Position numbers and translations under genes: made by a program
Notes under the pieces: generated by a model
The model's database searches: none
What the model was told of the DNA's origin: nothing
The model's input: only the letters and a program-made list of their open reading frames with translations
Source of the DNA: Pollutimonas sp035515055
GTDB lineage: Bacteria; Pseudomonadota; Gammaproteobacteria; Burkholderiales; Burkholderiaceae_B
NCBI GenBank assembly: GCA_035515055.1
Contig: DATJBV010000036.1
Coordinates: 16,339-80,338, forward strand
Length of the DNA: 64,000 nt
Direction: 5' to 3'
Shown here: in pieces, positions 1 through 8,322 of the stretch
Layout of the letters: every line of letters begins with the position of its first letter
Position numbering within the stretch: position 1 is the first letter of the stretch

Positions 1-577
1 GAAAGTTTTCGGCTGCTCCGCGGCCCACGACCAACGGCGACCCATGACGCGCGCCGACCACCCGGTGCGGCTCATCGCGGCAGAACACGGCAATGGCGTA
101 CGCTCCTTCGAGCCGGCGCGTTGCCTGCTGGACAGCCTCGAAAAGGTCGCCGGAATACAAGTGATCCACCAGATGCGCCACAACCTCGGTATCGGTCTGG
201 CTTTCGAACACATAGCCCGACGCCTGCAACTCCGTGCGCAGTTCCTCGTAGTTTTCGATAATGCCGTTGTGAACCAGCGCGATGCGCGCCGCGCCCTTGG
301 TCTGCCCCGAGAAATGCGGGTGTGCATTATGCGTGGCGGGCGCGCCGTGCGTGGCCCAGCGCGTATGCGCAATGCCCGTAAAGCCCTCGATACTGTCGGC
401 GCGCACTTGCTCTTGAAGTTCGGCAACCCGTTGCGTACTCCGAGCCCGGCGTAGGTGCCCATTGGAATGGACCGCAACGCCGCAGGAATCGTAGCCTCGG
501 TATTCCAGGCGCTTTAGGCCTTCCAGCAGAATAGGGGTGATATCGCGTTGCGCTACTGCGCCGACAATGCCGCACAT
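1..577 (-). CDS. glmS: Glucosamine-6-phosphate synthase (isomerising), N-terminal part, cut by window edge
   Basis: This is the N-terminal glutaminase domain of the enzyme that makes glucosamine-6-phosphate from fructose-6-phosphate and glutamine, the first step towards UDP-GlcNAc. The protein starts MCGIVGAVAQRD, so Cys2, the N-terminal nucleophile of Ntn-type amidotransferases, is in place. GYDSCGVAV and the stretch HTRWATHG follow, as in the family. About 192 of roughly 610 residues are present; the sugar isomerase domains lie beyond position 1. The ATG at 575-577 is the only start that puts Cys next to Met. The gene is read away from a divergent Lrp-type regulator, and glmU, from the same pathway, lies 3 kb away on the same strand. 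Confidence 0.93.
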   Translation of the reverse strand, partial: MCGIVGAVAQRDITPILLEGLKRLEYRGYDSCGVAVHSNGHLRRARSTQRVAELQEQVRADSIEGFTGIAHTRWATHGAPATHNAHPHFSGQTKGAARIALVHNGIIENYEELRTELQASGYVFESQTDTEVVAHLVDHLYSGDLFEAVQQATRRLEGAYAIAVFCRDEPHRVVGARHGSPLVVGRGAAENF

Positions 578-651
578 GGGGTTGCTCCCGACTATGTAAA
601 AGATAGGCCATTGTGCGCGAGACACCAGGAAATTAGATTTCTAAACTGCAT

Positions 652-679
652 CAGTTATGGTTTTTTATTTCCATAACTG
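652..679. promoter_or_regulatory. Perfect 9-bp inverted repeat in the glmS/lrp divergent promoter region
   Basis: CAGTTATGG (652-660) and CCATAACTG (671-679) form a perfect inverted repeat around a 10-bp A/T-only spacer. It lies in the AT-rich 173-bp gap between glmS and the Lrp-type regulator gene, about 72 bp before that gene's ATG. The geometry (dyad with AT-rich centre) suits an Lrp/AsnC operator or another dimeric repressor site. As an RNA it would give a hairpin with a 10-nt loop, but it is not placed as a terminator. Binding by the neighbouring regulator is inference. Confidence 0.4.
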
Positions 680-750
680 CCATATTCAGAATAATATTTC
701 ATATCGGCATACTTTTAGAAATTAACCGGCATTGCGAAAGGTAAGCGTCA

Positions 751-1221
751 ATGGATGATCTGGACCTACGAATTCTGGCGCAGCTGCAATCGGATAGCTC
801 GCTAACCAATCAAGACCTCGCCGAGCGCGTGCACGCGTCGGCTCCCACATGCCTGCGCCGCGTCAAACGCCTGGTCGACGAAGGCATCATTCAAAAACAG
901 GTCGCCATACTGGACCCCGCCAAGCTGGGCAGTACGCTCACGGCCATTGTAGAAATTACGCTGGACATCCAGACCGCCGAATACCTGGACGCCTTTGAAG
1001 CCAGCGTCGCACACGAATCCGCCATACTGCAGTGCTATCGGGTTTCGCCGGGGCCGGACTTCATCGTCATTGCCCAACTGGCCGATATGCCCGCCTACCA
1101 CGCCATGGCGCACCGACTCTTTACGTCGCAGGCCAACATCCGCAACGTACGCAGCTTCTTTTCCATCCACCGAAGTAAATTCGAGACCCGTATCCCTCTC
1201 CCGAATCGCCCAGGCGTGTGA
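751..1221 (+). CDS. Lrp/AsnC family transcriptional regulator
   Basis: This 156-residue protein has the standard length and plan of the family. Residues 1-60 form the AsnC-type winged helix-turn-helix (MDDLDLRILAQLQSDSSLTN opens it, with the recognition helix around APTCLRRVKRLVDEGII). A RAM/AsnC_trans_reg ligand-binding domain follows at about 68-145. A purine-rich GAAAGG lies about 10 bp before the ATG. The gene diverges from glmS and converges on the glycosyltransferase gene. The family senses amino acids, but the effector cannot be read from the sequence. A 9-bp dyad upstream is a candidate autoregulatory site. Confidence 0.9.
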   Translation: MDDLDLRILAQLQSDSSLTNQDLAERVHASAPTCLRRVKRLVDEGIIQKQVAILDPAKLGSTLTAIVEITLDIQTAEYLDAFEASVAHESAILQCYRVSPGPDFIVIAQLADMPAYHAMAHRLFTSQANIRNVRSFFSIHRSKFETRIPLPNRPGV

Positions 1222-1256
1222 ACCTACGTTGTCGGCGTCGGATCAGGAGCCGGCGC

Positions 1257-2318
1257 TCAACGCCGAGTGCTCACAAGACCGTCGTACACGGCCAGGTACC
1301 GGGTCCCCATGATCGTTACGTCATGCTCGCGCAGCACATACTCCCGGGCCGCCTCCGTCATGCTCGCCCGCAAGCCGCGATCGTCCAGCACGCGATTCAT
1401 GCCCTCCGTCAATGCCGCGGCATCGCCGACCGGGCACAATACGCCGCGCCCATCCGCCAACACCTCCATGAGGCCGCCGGTGGCCGTAGCCACCACGGGC
1501 ACCGAGTATAAAAACGCGTCCAATACGCTCGTGCCCAGGGCCTCGTGGCGCGACGTCAAGACGAACACGTCCATCAGTCGATAGAAGTCGTCTATGCCTG
1601 TCTGAAACCCCGCAAACACGTAGTGCTCCCGCAGCCCCAGTTCGCTGACCAGCGCTTTCGCCTCGGCTTCCGCGCCGCCGCCGGCGCCCAAATGCAGCAG
1701 CACCACGTCTTTGCGCACTTGGACCAAGCCATGCATCGCCCGGATCAACGTGCAAGGGTCTTTCTCGTGCGTAAGCGCGGCCGCTGTCGCCAGAACCCGC
1801 TTCCCTTCCAGGCCAAATTGCCGCGACAAGGCATCGATACGGTCTTGGCCCACCGCCTTGCCTTCGATGGCGCTGGGAATCACGGCTACGTCCAGGCCCA
1901 GTCGCCTGGGTTCCGCCGCGGCCGCCTTGCTGATGGCCACCAGCACATCGGCCCGCCGCCACTTCCAGGCGGTCTGCTTTTCGCGGCGCCGCACCGGGAA
2001 GGCCGTGCGGCGCGTAAATACAATGCGCCGTCCCAGCAGCGGCTTCAACAGGGCCAGCCACGTCATCATGTTGGCGGTTTGCGCATGCAAGATATCGAAA
2101 CCGCGCCCATGACGTATCAGGAAGCCGGCCACCCCCGCAGTACCACCCCGCTCGTGAACGATGAAGCCTTCCTTTCTTGCTTGCTGTGCCAGCTCGGCGC
2201 CTTTGCGCGCCAAAAGCGCCACGTCGTGGCCAGCCGCGCGAAACTGCCGCATGCATAGCAGCGTCTGCCGCTCGCCGCCGCGCCAGCCACGCTCGAAATT
2301 CATCTGCAAGATACGCAT
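1257..2318 (-). CDS. Glycosyltransferase family 4 (GT-B fold)
   Basis: This 353-residue protein begins MRILQMNFERGWRGGERQT, the usual N-terminal Rossmann segment of GT4 glycosyltransferases with a glycine-rich loop. A C-terminal half follows with the donor-binding region: SRHEALGTSVLDAFLYSVPV matches the place of the family's E-x7-E motif, with Asp for the second Glu, and ATATGGLMEVL follows. It probably adds a sugar to a lipid-linked glycan or LPS core; donor and acceptor are unknown. I chose the ATG at 2318 over the GTG one codon earlier because it lies 4 nt after an AGGA. It begins 6 nt after the stop of the MFS gene, so the two are probably co-transcribed. Confidence 0.85.
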   Translation of the reverse strand: MRILQMNFERGWRGGERQTLLCMRQFRAAGHDVALLARKGAELAQQARKEGFIVHERGGTAGVAGFLIRHGRGFDILHAQTANMMTWLALLKPLLGRRIVFTRRTAFPVRRREKQTAWKWRRADVLVAISKAAAAEPRRLGLDVAVIPSAIEGKAVGQDRIDALSRQFGLEGKRVLATAAALTHEKDPCTLIRAMHGLVQVRKDVVLLHLGAGGGAEAEAKALVSELGLREHYVFAGFQTGIDDFYRLMDVFVLTSRHEALGTSVLDAFLYSVPVVATATGGLMEVLADGRGVLCPVGDAAALTEGMNRVLDDRGLRASMTEAAREYVLREHDVTIMGTRYLAVYDGLVSTRR

Positions 2319-2324
2319 CACGTC

Positions 2325-3716
2325 CTACAATTCCAGGTCGGAAACGGGGTTCAGGTGGCGCGCCAGATTGATCCCCACGGCGATCAATGCGCAGATAATG
2401 GCGGCCACCACGCCCAACGTGGCGCCATTGGTAGGGCTTATGTTGAATGCCACCGCAACCAGGGCGGTTCCAAAGCTCTGCCCGAAGACGCGTGTCGTCG
2501 CCTGCATACCGCCGGCGGCTCCGCTACGATGGCGCGGCGCGCCGGCAAGCAGCGCACGGTTATTGGGTGTCTGGAAGAAGCCGAAACCCACGCCGCCCAG
2601 CAGCATTGCCGCCATCAGCCACCCAAAGCCCACACCCGCGGGCAGCAAAATGACCCAGGCCATGCCGGCCGCGATGCCGGCGGCGCCCAAGCCGCATAGC
2701 AACGCCACCGAATAACGCCCCGACAAATACCCGGCAACGGGAGCCATCGCCGCGACCCCTACCGACCAGGCGCCCAGCAGTATCCCCACTTCGCCATAAG
2801 AGTATTTCAGGTCTTGATGAAAGTAGAACGGGAGGGACACGAACGCCGACATCTGGGCCGCGAACGAAAACGCCGAAGCGCCCACCGCGTAGGCAATAGG
2901 CGTTATACGCAGTAAATCTATGGGAACAATTGGGGCAACCTGGTCGCGCGACCGGCGCACCAGCGCCCAGCCCGCCAGCCCAGCGACAATAAGGCACAGC
3001 GCCGCAAGCGTGGGGTTCTTTACCAGCGCGTCGAGTCCGACGATAGACAACCCGAAAACCGGAACGCTTAGCGCGCAAGCCAGCCAATCGAAGCGCGAGT
3101 GCGTGCGTGGAACGTCGGGCAGGAAGCGGACAACGAAATACGTGGCCAGGCAAATTGGCACATTCACCAGGAATATCCATTGCCATTCCGCCACCTGCAA
3201 TATGAACGCGCCTATGGTCGGACCCAGCACCGCCATCAGGCCCACCGTCATCGCATTGACGCTAATGCCCATGCCCAGCTTATTCAGCGGATAGGTATTG
3301 CGCACCAACCCCCCGAACAAACACATGAGCATCGAAGAACCCAGGCCCTGGGCCATGCGCGCCGCCGTCAAGGTAGGCAGCGAGGTCGACAAGGCCGCCC
3401 CCACCGACGCCAATAGGAACAGGGTCATGCCCATGGTGAACATGCGCCGAAAGCCAATGCGTTCCGCCACGGCGGACAGCGGCAAGAGCGACACGACAAC
3501 CGTCAGGTTATAGGCGATGGCCACCCAGACGACCGCGGCGGGATCGATGCTCAAGGCGACGGCAATAGCCGGCAGCGCCACGTTGGCCATGCTGGAATCC
3601 AGCACCGTGATCGTAATGGCCAGCAATAGGGCCAGCGCCGCCCAATAGCGCCGCGGGGTGTCGAGTCCGTCGGCGCACGCTCCGGATTTATTTTTCGATG
3701 CTGTTTTTTGCGTCAC
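2325..3716 (-). CDS. MFS transporter, DHA2-type (probable drug:H+ antiporter)
   Basis: This 463-residue protein is almost wholly hydrophobic and should have 14 membrane helices. The first helix carries LDSSMANVALPAIAVALS, the DHA2 signature in the place of the usual LDxTIVNVALP, and AERIGFRRMF is a loop 2-3 motif A. This subfamily exports drugs, dyes or other amphiphiles by proton antiport; the substrate is not predictable. The start is GTG and overlaps the glmU stop by 4 nt (GTGA), a sign of translational coupling. The glycosyltransferase gene follows. Confidence 0.88.
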   Translation of the reverse strand: MTQKTASKNKSGACADGLDTPRRYWAALALLLAITITVLDSSMANVALPAIAVALSIDPAAVVWVAIAYNLTVVVSLLPLSAVAERIGFRRMFTMGMTLFLLASVGAALSTSLPTLTAARMAQGLGSSMLMCLFGGLVRNTYPLNKLGMGISVNAMTVGLMAVLGPTIGAFILQVAEWQWIFLVNVPICLATYFVVRFLPDVPRTHSRFDWLACALSVPVFGLSIVGLDALVKNPTLAALCLIVAGLAGWALVRRSRDQVAPIVPIDLLRITPIAYAVGASAFSFAAQMSAFVSLPFYFHQDLKYSYGEVGILLGAWSVGVAAMAPVAGYLSGRYSVALLCGLGAAGIAAGMAWVILLPAGVGFGWLMAAMLLGGVGFGFFQTPNNRALLAGAPRHRSGAAGGMQATTRVFGQSFGTALVAVAFNISPTNGATLGVVAAIICALIAVGINLARHLNPVSDLEL

Positions 3717-5089
3717 TGGTGTTTCTTGACAGGTCGAACCCAGCCCTCTATGGTTTTTTGCGTAGGCCGCGACACGGTCAGTTTTCCGGCCGGCGCATCG
3801 CGCGTCAGCGTCGTGCCGGCACCCAGCGTTGCGCCCTGTCCGACCCGAACCGGCGCCACCAATTGGGTATCGGAACCAATGAACGCGTCGTCTTCGATAA
3901 TGGTCTGGTATTTATTGACGCCATCGTAATTGCACGTAATTGTGCCGGCGCCGATGTTCACACGCGCCCCGACCTGCGCGTCGCCTATGTAGGCCAGGTG
4001 ATTGGCCTTGGCGCCGTGGCCCAATGTGCTTTTCTTGATTTCCACGAAATTGCCCACATGGGCTTGCGTGCCGATGTCTGCGCCGGGACGCAAGCGTGCG
4101 TACGGCCCGATGCGCGCGTCGTCGGCCACGGTCGCCTGCTGGATATGGCTGAAGGCGTCGATATGCGTGCCCGCGCCGATGCTCGCATCCTTGATGACGC
4201 AATGCGGGCCGACGCGTACGCCATCGGCCAGACTGACATTGCCTTCGAAGACGCAACCTACATCGATGAAAACATCGCGTCCACATGTGAGCGAACCGCG
4301 CAGGTCGAAACGCGCCGGATCGGCCAGCGTGACGCCCAGCTCCAGCAACCGGCGCGCTTGCTCCGCCTGCCAGCGGCGCTCCAACTGGGCCTGTTGCGCA
4401 CGGCTGTTGACACCCAGCGTCTCCCATCCCGCTGCCGGATGCGCCGAGTGAACCGGCAATCCGTCCTGGACGCACAGGCCGACAACGTCGGTTAAGTAGT
4501 ATTCGCCCTGCGCGTTGTCGTTGGTTATGCGGCTTAGCCAGTCCTTGAGCCGCGCCGTGGGCGCAACCAGGATGCCGGTGTTCACCTCGTTGATGGCGTG
4601 CTCGTGCGCGGCGGCGTCTTTGTGTTCGACGATGCGGGAAATTTTCCCGGCGTCGTTGCGTACGATGCGGCCATAGCCGCTGGGATCAGCCAGCTTTTCA
4701 GTCAGGACCGCCATGCCATCGGCGCGGGCGTCCAATAGCGCTTGCAGGGTGTCGGCCTGCACCAACGGCACGTCGCCATACAAGACCAGCGTTGCATCCT
4801 CCGAAGCGCCGGCATCCAGCAACAGGGGCAGGGCCTGCTGCACGGCGTGGCCGGTGCCGCGTTGCGGCACTTGCGTCGCAAACGCCAGATCGGCTTGATC
4901 CGCGAATGCCTCTTTGACGCGGTCGGCGCCATGGCCGACGACGACGATGATGCGATCCGGCCCCAGACGCCGCGCATTGTCCAAGACATGCGCCAGCATG
5001 GGGCGGCCCGCCAGTGGGTGAAGTACCTTGGGTAGATCCGACTGCATGCGCTTGCCTAGGCCCGCTGCAAGAATAACGATGTTCAACAT
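3713..5089 (-). CDS. glmU: Bifunctional UDP-GlcNAc pyrophosphorylase / glucosamine-1-phosphate acetyltransferase
   Basis: GlmU acetylates glucosamine-1-phosphate and then uridylylates it to UDP-GlcNAc, the precursor of peptidoglycan and LPS. The length of 458 residues is typical. LAAGLGKRMQSDLPKVLHPL at the N-terminus is the nucleotidyltransferase signature with its Arg and Lys. The C-terminal half is a left-handed beta-helix of hexapeptide repeats, with GNFVEIKKSTLGHGAKANHL and IGAGTITCNYDG as the acetyltransferase active-site region. It heads a leftward run glmU-MFS-glycosyltransferase. glmS, from the same pathway, is nearby on the same strand. Confidence 0.96.
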   Translation of the reverse strand: MLNIVILAAGLGKRMQSDLPKVLHPLAGRPMLAHVLDNARRLGPDRIIVVVGHGADRVKEAFADQADLAFATQVPQRGTGHAVQQALPLLLDAGASEDATLVLYGDVPLVQADTLQALLDARADGMAVLTEKLADPSGYGRIVRNDAGKISRIVEHKDAAAHEHAINEVNTGILVAPTARLKDWLSRITNDNAQGEYYLTDVVGLCVQDGLPVHSAHPAAGWETLGVNSRAQQAQLERRWQAEQARRLLELGVTLADPARFDLRGSLTCGRDVFIDVGCVFEGNVSLADGVRVGPHCVIKDASIGAGTHIDAFSHIQQATVADDARIGPYARLRPGADIGTQAHVGNFVEIKKSTLGHGAKANHLAYIGDAQVGARVNIGAGTITCNYDGVNKYQTIIEDDAFIGSDTQLVAPVRVGQGATLGAGTTLTRDAPAGKLTVSRPTQKTIEGWVRPVKKHQ

Positions 5090-5119
5090 GTAAGAATGGC
5101 TTATGTAATGAGCGAAGTG

Positions 5120-5851
5120 TCAGGATTTGCGGGTGGGCGCGGCACGCTTGCGGGCAACGGTTTTCTTGGCCGGAGCCGCGTTGGCGGCGCGTTTGGCTGG
5201 CGCCGCATTCGGGGCTTCTTTGCGCGCGCTTTTGCCTAGCGTCGAGTCGGCCGATGCGGCAACGCCCACTTGATGCGCGGCGGCCTCGGCACCTTGCAGC
5301 GTGGCGGTGGTGGCCGCCGCCAGCGTGTCGAATTGCTTTTGCACCATGTCCCACCAGCCTTGAGCCGCCGCGGCGGCTCCGGGTATTTGAGGAACCGCGG
5401 CATCGTGCGCGGCTTCGGTCGCCGCCGCGGGCGCGGCGGCTGGCGACGGTGCATCGCCGGAGGCGGCATGCGAACCTGGCTTAATGCCCAACACAACTTC
5501 GAGCGGCGACGGGCCATCGCCCGTCGAGGCGCCTGAGGCCGTGGTTGTCATGAAACTCTTTAGCGTCGCTATCGTGGCCCGCTGGACTTCCATCCCTTGT
5601 ATGGTGCTGGACAACATGGACAGGTTCATGCGCAGCCAGTTTTCCACCGCGCGCAAGTCGCCGATGCGGCGCTCCAGTTCTTCGACCGACATAGGCGCAG
5701 CCATGGCGGCCTGGCCCAGGCTGCTCGTGCCAGCCAGCCCCTGCCATGCCTGGCGCATCATTTCCATGCTGGCCATCATTGGATTCTGCGCCATATCACC
5801 GCTTTGCCCAAAGCCGGGGAGGACAAAGGGATTAGTATTTTGAGTAACCAT
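5120..5851 (-). CDS. PhaM-like polyhydroxyalkanoate granule regulatory protein
   Basis: The protein has 243 residues from the ATG at 5851, which is preceded by a strong AAGGAGGTGCC; an in-frame start 11 codons earlier has no such site. The N-terminal half (NPFVLPGFGQ, then a helical segment with MSVEELERRIGDLRAVENWL) matches what I know of PhaM proteins. The middle is Ala/Pro-rich. The C-terminal 40 residues are a histone H1-like tail of Lys, Arg, Ala and Pro with a short repeat (NAAPAKRA). In Ralstonia PhaM activates PHA synthase and ties granules to the nucleoid through such a tail. The role here is inferred from this likeness; no pha genes are in the window. Confidence 0.7.
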   Translation of the reverse strand: MVTQNTNPFVLPGFGQSGDMAQNPMMASMEMMRQAWQGLAGTSSLGQAAMAAPMSVEELERRIGDLRAVENWLRMNLSMLSSTIQGMEVQRATIATLKSFMTTTASGASTGDGPSPLEVVLGIKPGSHAASGDAPSPAAAPAAATEAAHDAAVPQIPGAAAAAQGWWDMVQKQFDTLAAATTATLQGAEAAAHQVGVAASADSTLGKSARKEAPNAAPAKRAANAAPAKKTVARKRAAPTRKS

Positions 5852-5976
5852 GGCACCTCCTTGGGCGCTTTCACAGGATGACAAAACGGCGTAGCTGCTG
5901 GGACGCGCCGCGCTATGGCCCTAAGCTTAAACTGAAGCCGGCCACTCGTCTAATCCCTTCTATGGCCGGCTGCCGC

Positions 5977-6813
5977 CTACAGAATAAGTAGGCCCTGTTG
6001 CAGGCGATGCTTCAGTCCATCCAGTATCACCAGCTCGGCCTCGCGCGTAAAGGCGCCCTCTTCCACCATGGTCCACAGCTCGTCGACCGTCACCAGCCGG
6101 ACTTCGCTCACTTCGCCGTCCATATTCCTGGGCGTCACGGATTCGGCCAGCACGCAGTCGCTGACCAAGACATCTTCCACTTGATACCCTTCAGGCAAGC
6201 GCCGATGCATGCGCAAAATAATGCGCGTGGCGTCCCGACCTTGGATATGGGCGGGTTCAAGGCCGGCCTCTTCGTGGCTTTCACGCAACAAGGCGGTATC
6301 AAGGTTTTCCCCTGCTCCCGCCAAGCCGCCGACCAGCGTGTCCCACATCCCTGGATCCGTCGACTTGTCGAGCGCGCGGCGCGCCACCCACAACCTGCCG
6401 TCCGGCGACCAGGCGTTCAGGTGCACCGCCTTGGTAAGCAAACCCAGCGGCCGCATGGCGGCGCGTTCCATGGCGCCCAGCCGACGTCCTTCGCCATATA
6501 CGTCCAGCAGTTCATTGCGCCAACCGCGCAGGCAGCCAGTATCTTTAAGGGCCATGGCCAATTGCGCCAGCACGGCGTCCAGCGGCAAGCGCTGAGGCAT
6601 CGATGCTGTGATGTGCACGGCCTCGTTTCCGATGTGGATGCCCGGCAGGCCTTCGAGGTGGCTGGTGGCCTTGGCGGTGATCCAGCCCGCGACCCTTCCC
6701 GCCACCGTAAGGGGACGCGAGCCGACTGGCGGCAACTGTTGAATTCGTTTAATTAACTGTTGATATCGTGCGCCGAGATCGGGCTTCAACGCGCGGGCGT
6801 GGGCATCTTTCAT
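5977..6813 (-). CDS. NUDIX hydrolase with N-terminal DUF4743-type domain
   Basis: This is a hydrolase of about 278 residues for a nucleoside-diphosphate-linked substrate. The NUDIX box is clear: GGLAGAGENLDTALLRESHE followed by EAGLE, matching G-x5-E-x7-RE-x2-EE-x-G. The first ~110 residues resemble the domain found in thiamine pyrophosphokinase-related NUDIX proteins (DUF4743), so a thiamine-derivative substrate is possible but unproven. I placed the start at the ATG at 6811-6813. An ATG 11 codons upstream is in frame, and neither has a good ribosome binding site. It diverges from the cox cluster. Confidence 0.82.
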   Translation of the reverse strand: MKDAHARALKPDLGARYQQLIKRIQQLPPVGSRPLTVAGRVAGWITAKATSHLEGLPGIHIGNEAVHITASMPQRLPLDAVLAQLAMALKDTGCLRGWRNELLDVYGEGRRLGAMERAAMRPLGLLTKAVHLNAWSPDGRLWVARRALDKSTDPGMWDTLVGGLAGAGENLDTALLRESHEEAGLEPAHIQGRDATRIILRMHRRLPEGYQVEDVLVSDCVLAESVTPRNMDGEVSEVRLVTVDELWTMVEEGAFTREAELVILDGLKHRLQQGLLIL

Positions 6814-7028
6814 ACAATAATTGTAATGTAAGCGCGGCCATGGCATTGTGAGGTGTTCGCCACGGACATATGGATAAGTTCGTATCAGCCCACGGTCAGC
6901 TCTTGTTCGTTATAATTCCGCCGTTATCAGGTCAATTCGAGCAGGCAATGCAATACCCCAGCTTCTATTATTTTAAGCCTGCCGTTCAATAATTATGTGT
7001 TCGTTTGCTGTTTTCCCGATCTCTCCAT

Positions 7029-7042
7029 TTGATCAAAGTCAA
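7029..7042. promoter_or_regulatory. Candidate FNR/ANR box upstream of coxB
   Basis: TTGATCAAAGTCAA matches the FNR consensus TTGAT-N4-ATCAA at nine of ten positions (G for A in the right half). It ends 35 bp before the coxB ATG. This close position would place it at or downstream of a core promoter, where FNR-type regulators usually repress. A TATAAT at 6911-6916 could be a -10 element, but no convincing -35 lies at the right spacing. Regulation is inferred. Confidence 0.5.
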
Positions 7043-7077
7043 CACGAACCAAGAACACGCCGCATTTCGAGGTCAGC

Positions 7078-8235
7078 ATGAAGAAGTTGAGAGGGGTACT
7101 GGGCACTGGCGCTTTGCTCATGGCAGGCGCAGCCGGCGCACAGATCACAGATATGCCGGGGGGACCCCGGGTCAATCAGCTCAACCTCCACGAGGGGGTG
7201 ACGCGAATCGCGCAAGAGATCATGTGGATACACTGGCTCCTGCTGGTCATCTGTGCAATCATTTTCGTCGGCGTGTTCGGCGTCATGTTCTATTCCATCA
7301 TCATGCACCGCAAGTCGCGCGGCGCCGTGGCGGCAAAATTCCACGAGCACGTGGGCATTGAAATCGCCTGGACGGTCATCCCCTTCATTATCGTGATTGC
7401 CATGGCGCTGCCGGCCACCCGCACTGTGGTCGCCATGAAAGACACCACCAGCGCCGACCTCACCATCAAGGTCACGGGTTATCAGTGGAAATGGGGCTAC
7501 GAATACCTCGACGGCTCGGCCCAAGGCGTCAAGTTCCTGTCTACGCTGGCCACCCCGCGCGACCAGATCGACGGCAAGGCGCCCATCGGTAACCTGTATC
7601 TAATGGAAGTCGACAAGCCGGTCGTGGTGCCGGTCGACAAGAAAGTGCGCATCGTGCTTACCGCCAGCGACGTCATCCACTCCTGGATGATTCCAGAATT
7701 CGGCGTCAAGCAAGACGCCATGCCCGGCTTTCTGCGCGACACCTGGTTCCGCGCTGAAAAAATCGGCACCTATCGCGGCCAATGCGCCGAGCTCTGCGGT
7801 AAAGACCACGCCTTCATGCCTATTGTGGTGAATGTGGTGTCGCAGGCCGACTACGACGCCTGGGCCGCCGCGCAGCAAAAAGAATTGGCTTCGGCGGCTG
7901 ACGATCCCACCAAGAAATGGACGCCTGAAGAACTCATCGCGCGCGGCGAACAAGTCTATGCAAACACCTGTGTGGCCTGCCACCAGGCCAACGGCAAAGG
8001 CCTGCCCGGCACCTTCCCGGGGCTTGACGGCGTACCAACCGTGCTCGGCCCCATGAAAGAACAAGTCCTTACTGTGCTGAATGGCCGGCCAGGCACCGCC
8101 ATGGCGCCCTTCCGCGACCAACTGAACGATGTTGAAATCGCCGCTGTCGTCTCCTACACCCGCAATGCCTGGAGCAATGCTGGCAAAGGCGAAGACCCCA
8201 TAGTTCAACCCGCCGATGTCACAGCCTTGCGCTAA
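7078..8235 (+). CDS. coxB: Cytochrome c oxidase subunit II with fused C-terminal cytochrome c domain (caa3 type)
   Basis: Subunit II takes electrons from cytochrome c into the oxidase through its CuA centre. The 385-residue protein has a signal peptide ending near AGAAGAQ, two membrane helices (about 45-68 and 95-115), and a periplasmic cupredoxin domain. The CuA ligands are in YRGQCAELCGKDHAFM, with the upstream His in DVIHSWMIPEFG. From about residue 290 a haem c domain follows, with CVACH and a distal Met in TAMAPF. Family members without the fusion end near 290 residues, so this is a caa3-type subunit and needs the Ccm system encoded further on. It is the first gene of the cox cluster and lies downstream of a candidate FNR box. 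Confidence 0.96.
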   Translation: MKKLRGVLGTGALLMAGAAGAQITDMPGGPRVNQLNLHEGVTRIAQEIMWIHWLLLVICAIIFVGVFGVMFYSIIMHRKSRGAVAAKFHEHVGIEIAWTVIPFIIVIAMALPATRTVVAMKDTTSADLTIKVTGYQWKWGYEYLDGSAQGVKFLSTLATPRDQIDGKAPIGNLYLMEVDKPVVVPVDKKVRIVLTASDVIHSWMIPEFGVKQDAMPGFLRDTWFRAEKIGTYRGQCAELCGKDHAFMPIVVNVVSQADYDAWAAAQQKELASAADDPTKKWTPEELIARGEQVYANTCVACHQANGKGLPGTFPGLDGVPTVLGPMKEQVLTVLNGRPGTAMAPFRDQLNDVEIAAVVSYTRNAWSNAGKGEDPIVQPADVTALR

Positions 8236-8322
8236 CCCACCGACGCGTGTAAAACGAATTTGAACGTATTTTTGCCAGGCGCGGCATAGCCCGCCGCCTG
8301 GTCAAGCAGGAAGGAGTCCACC

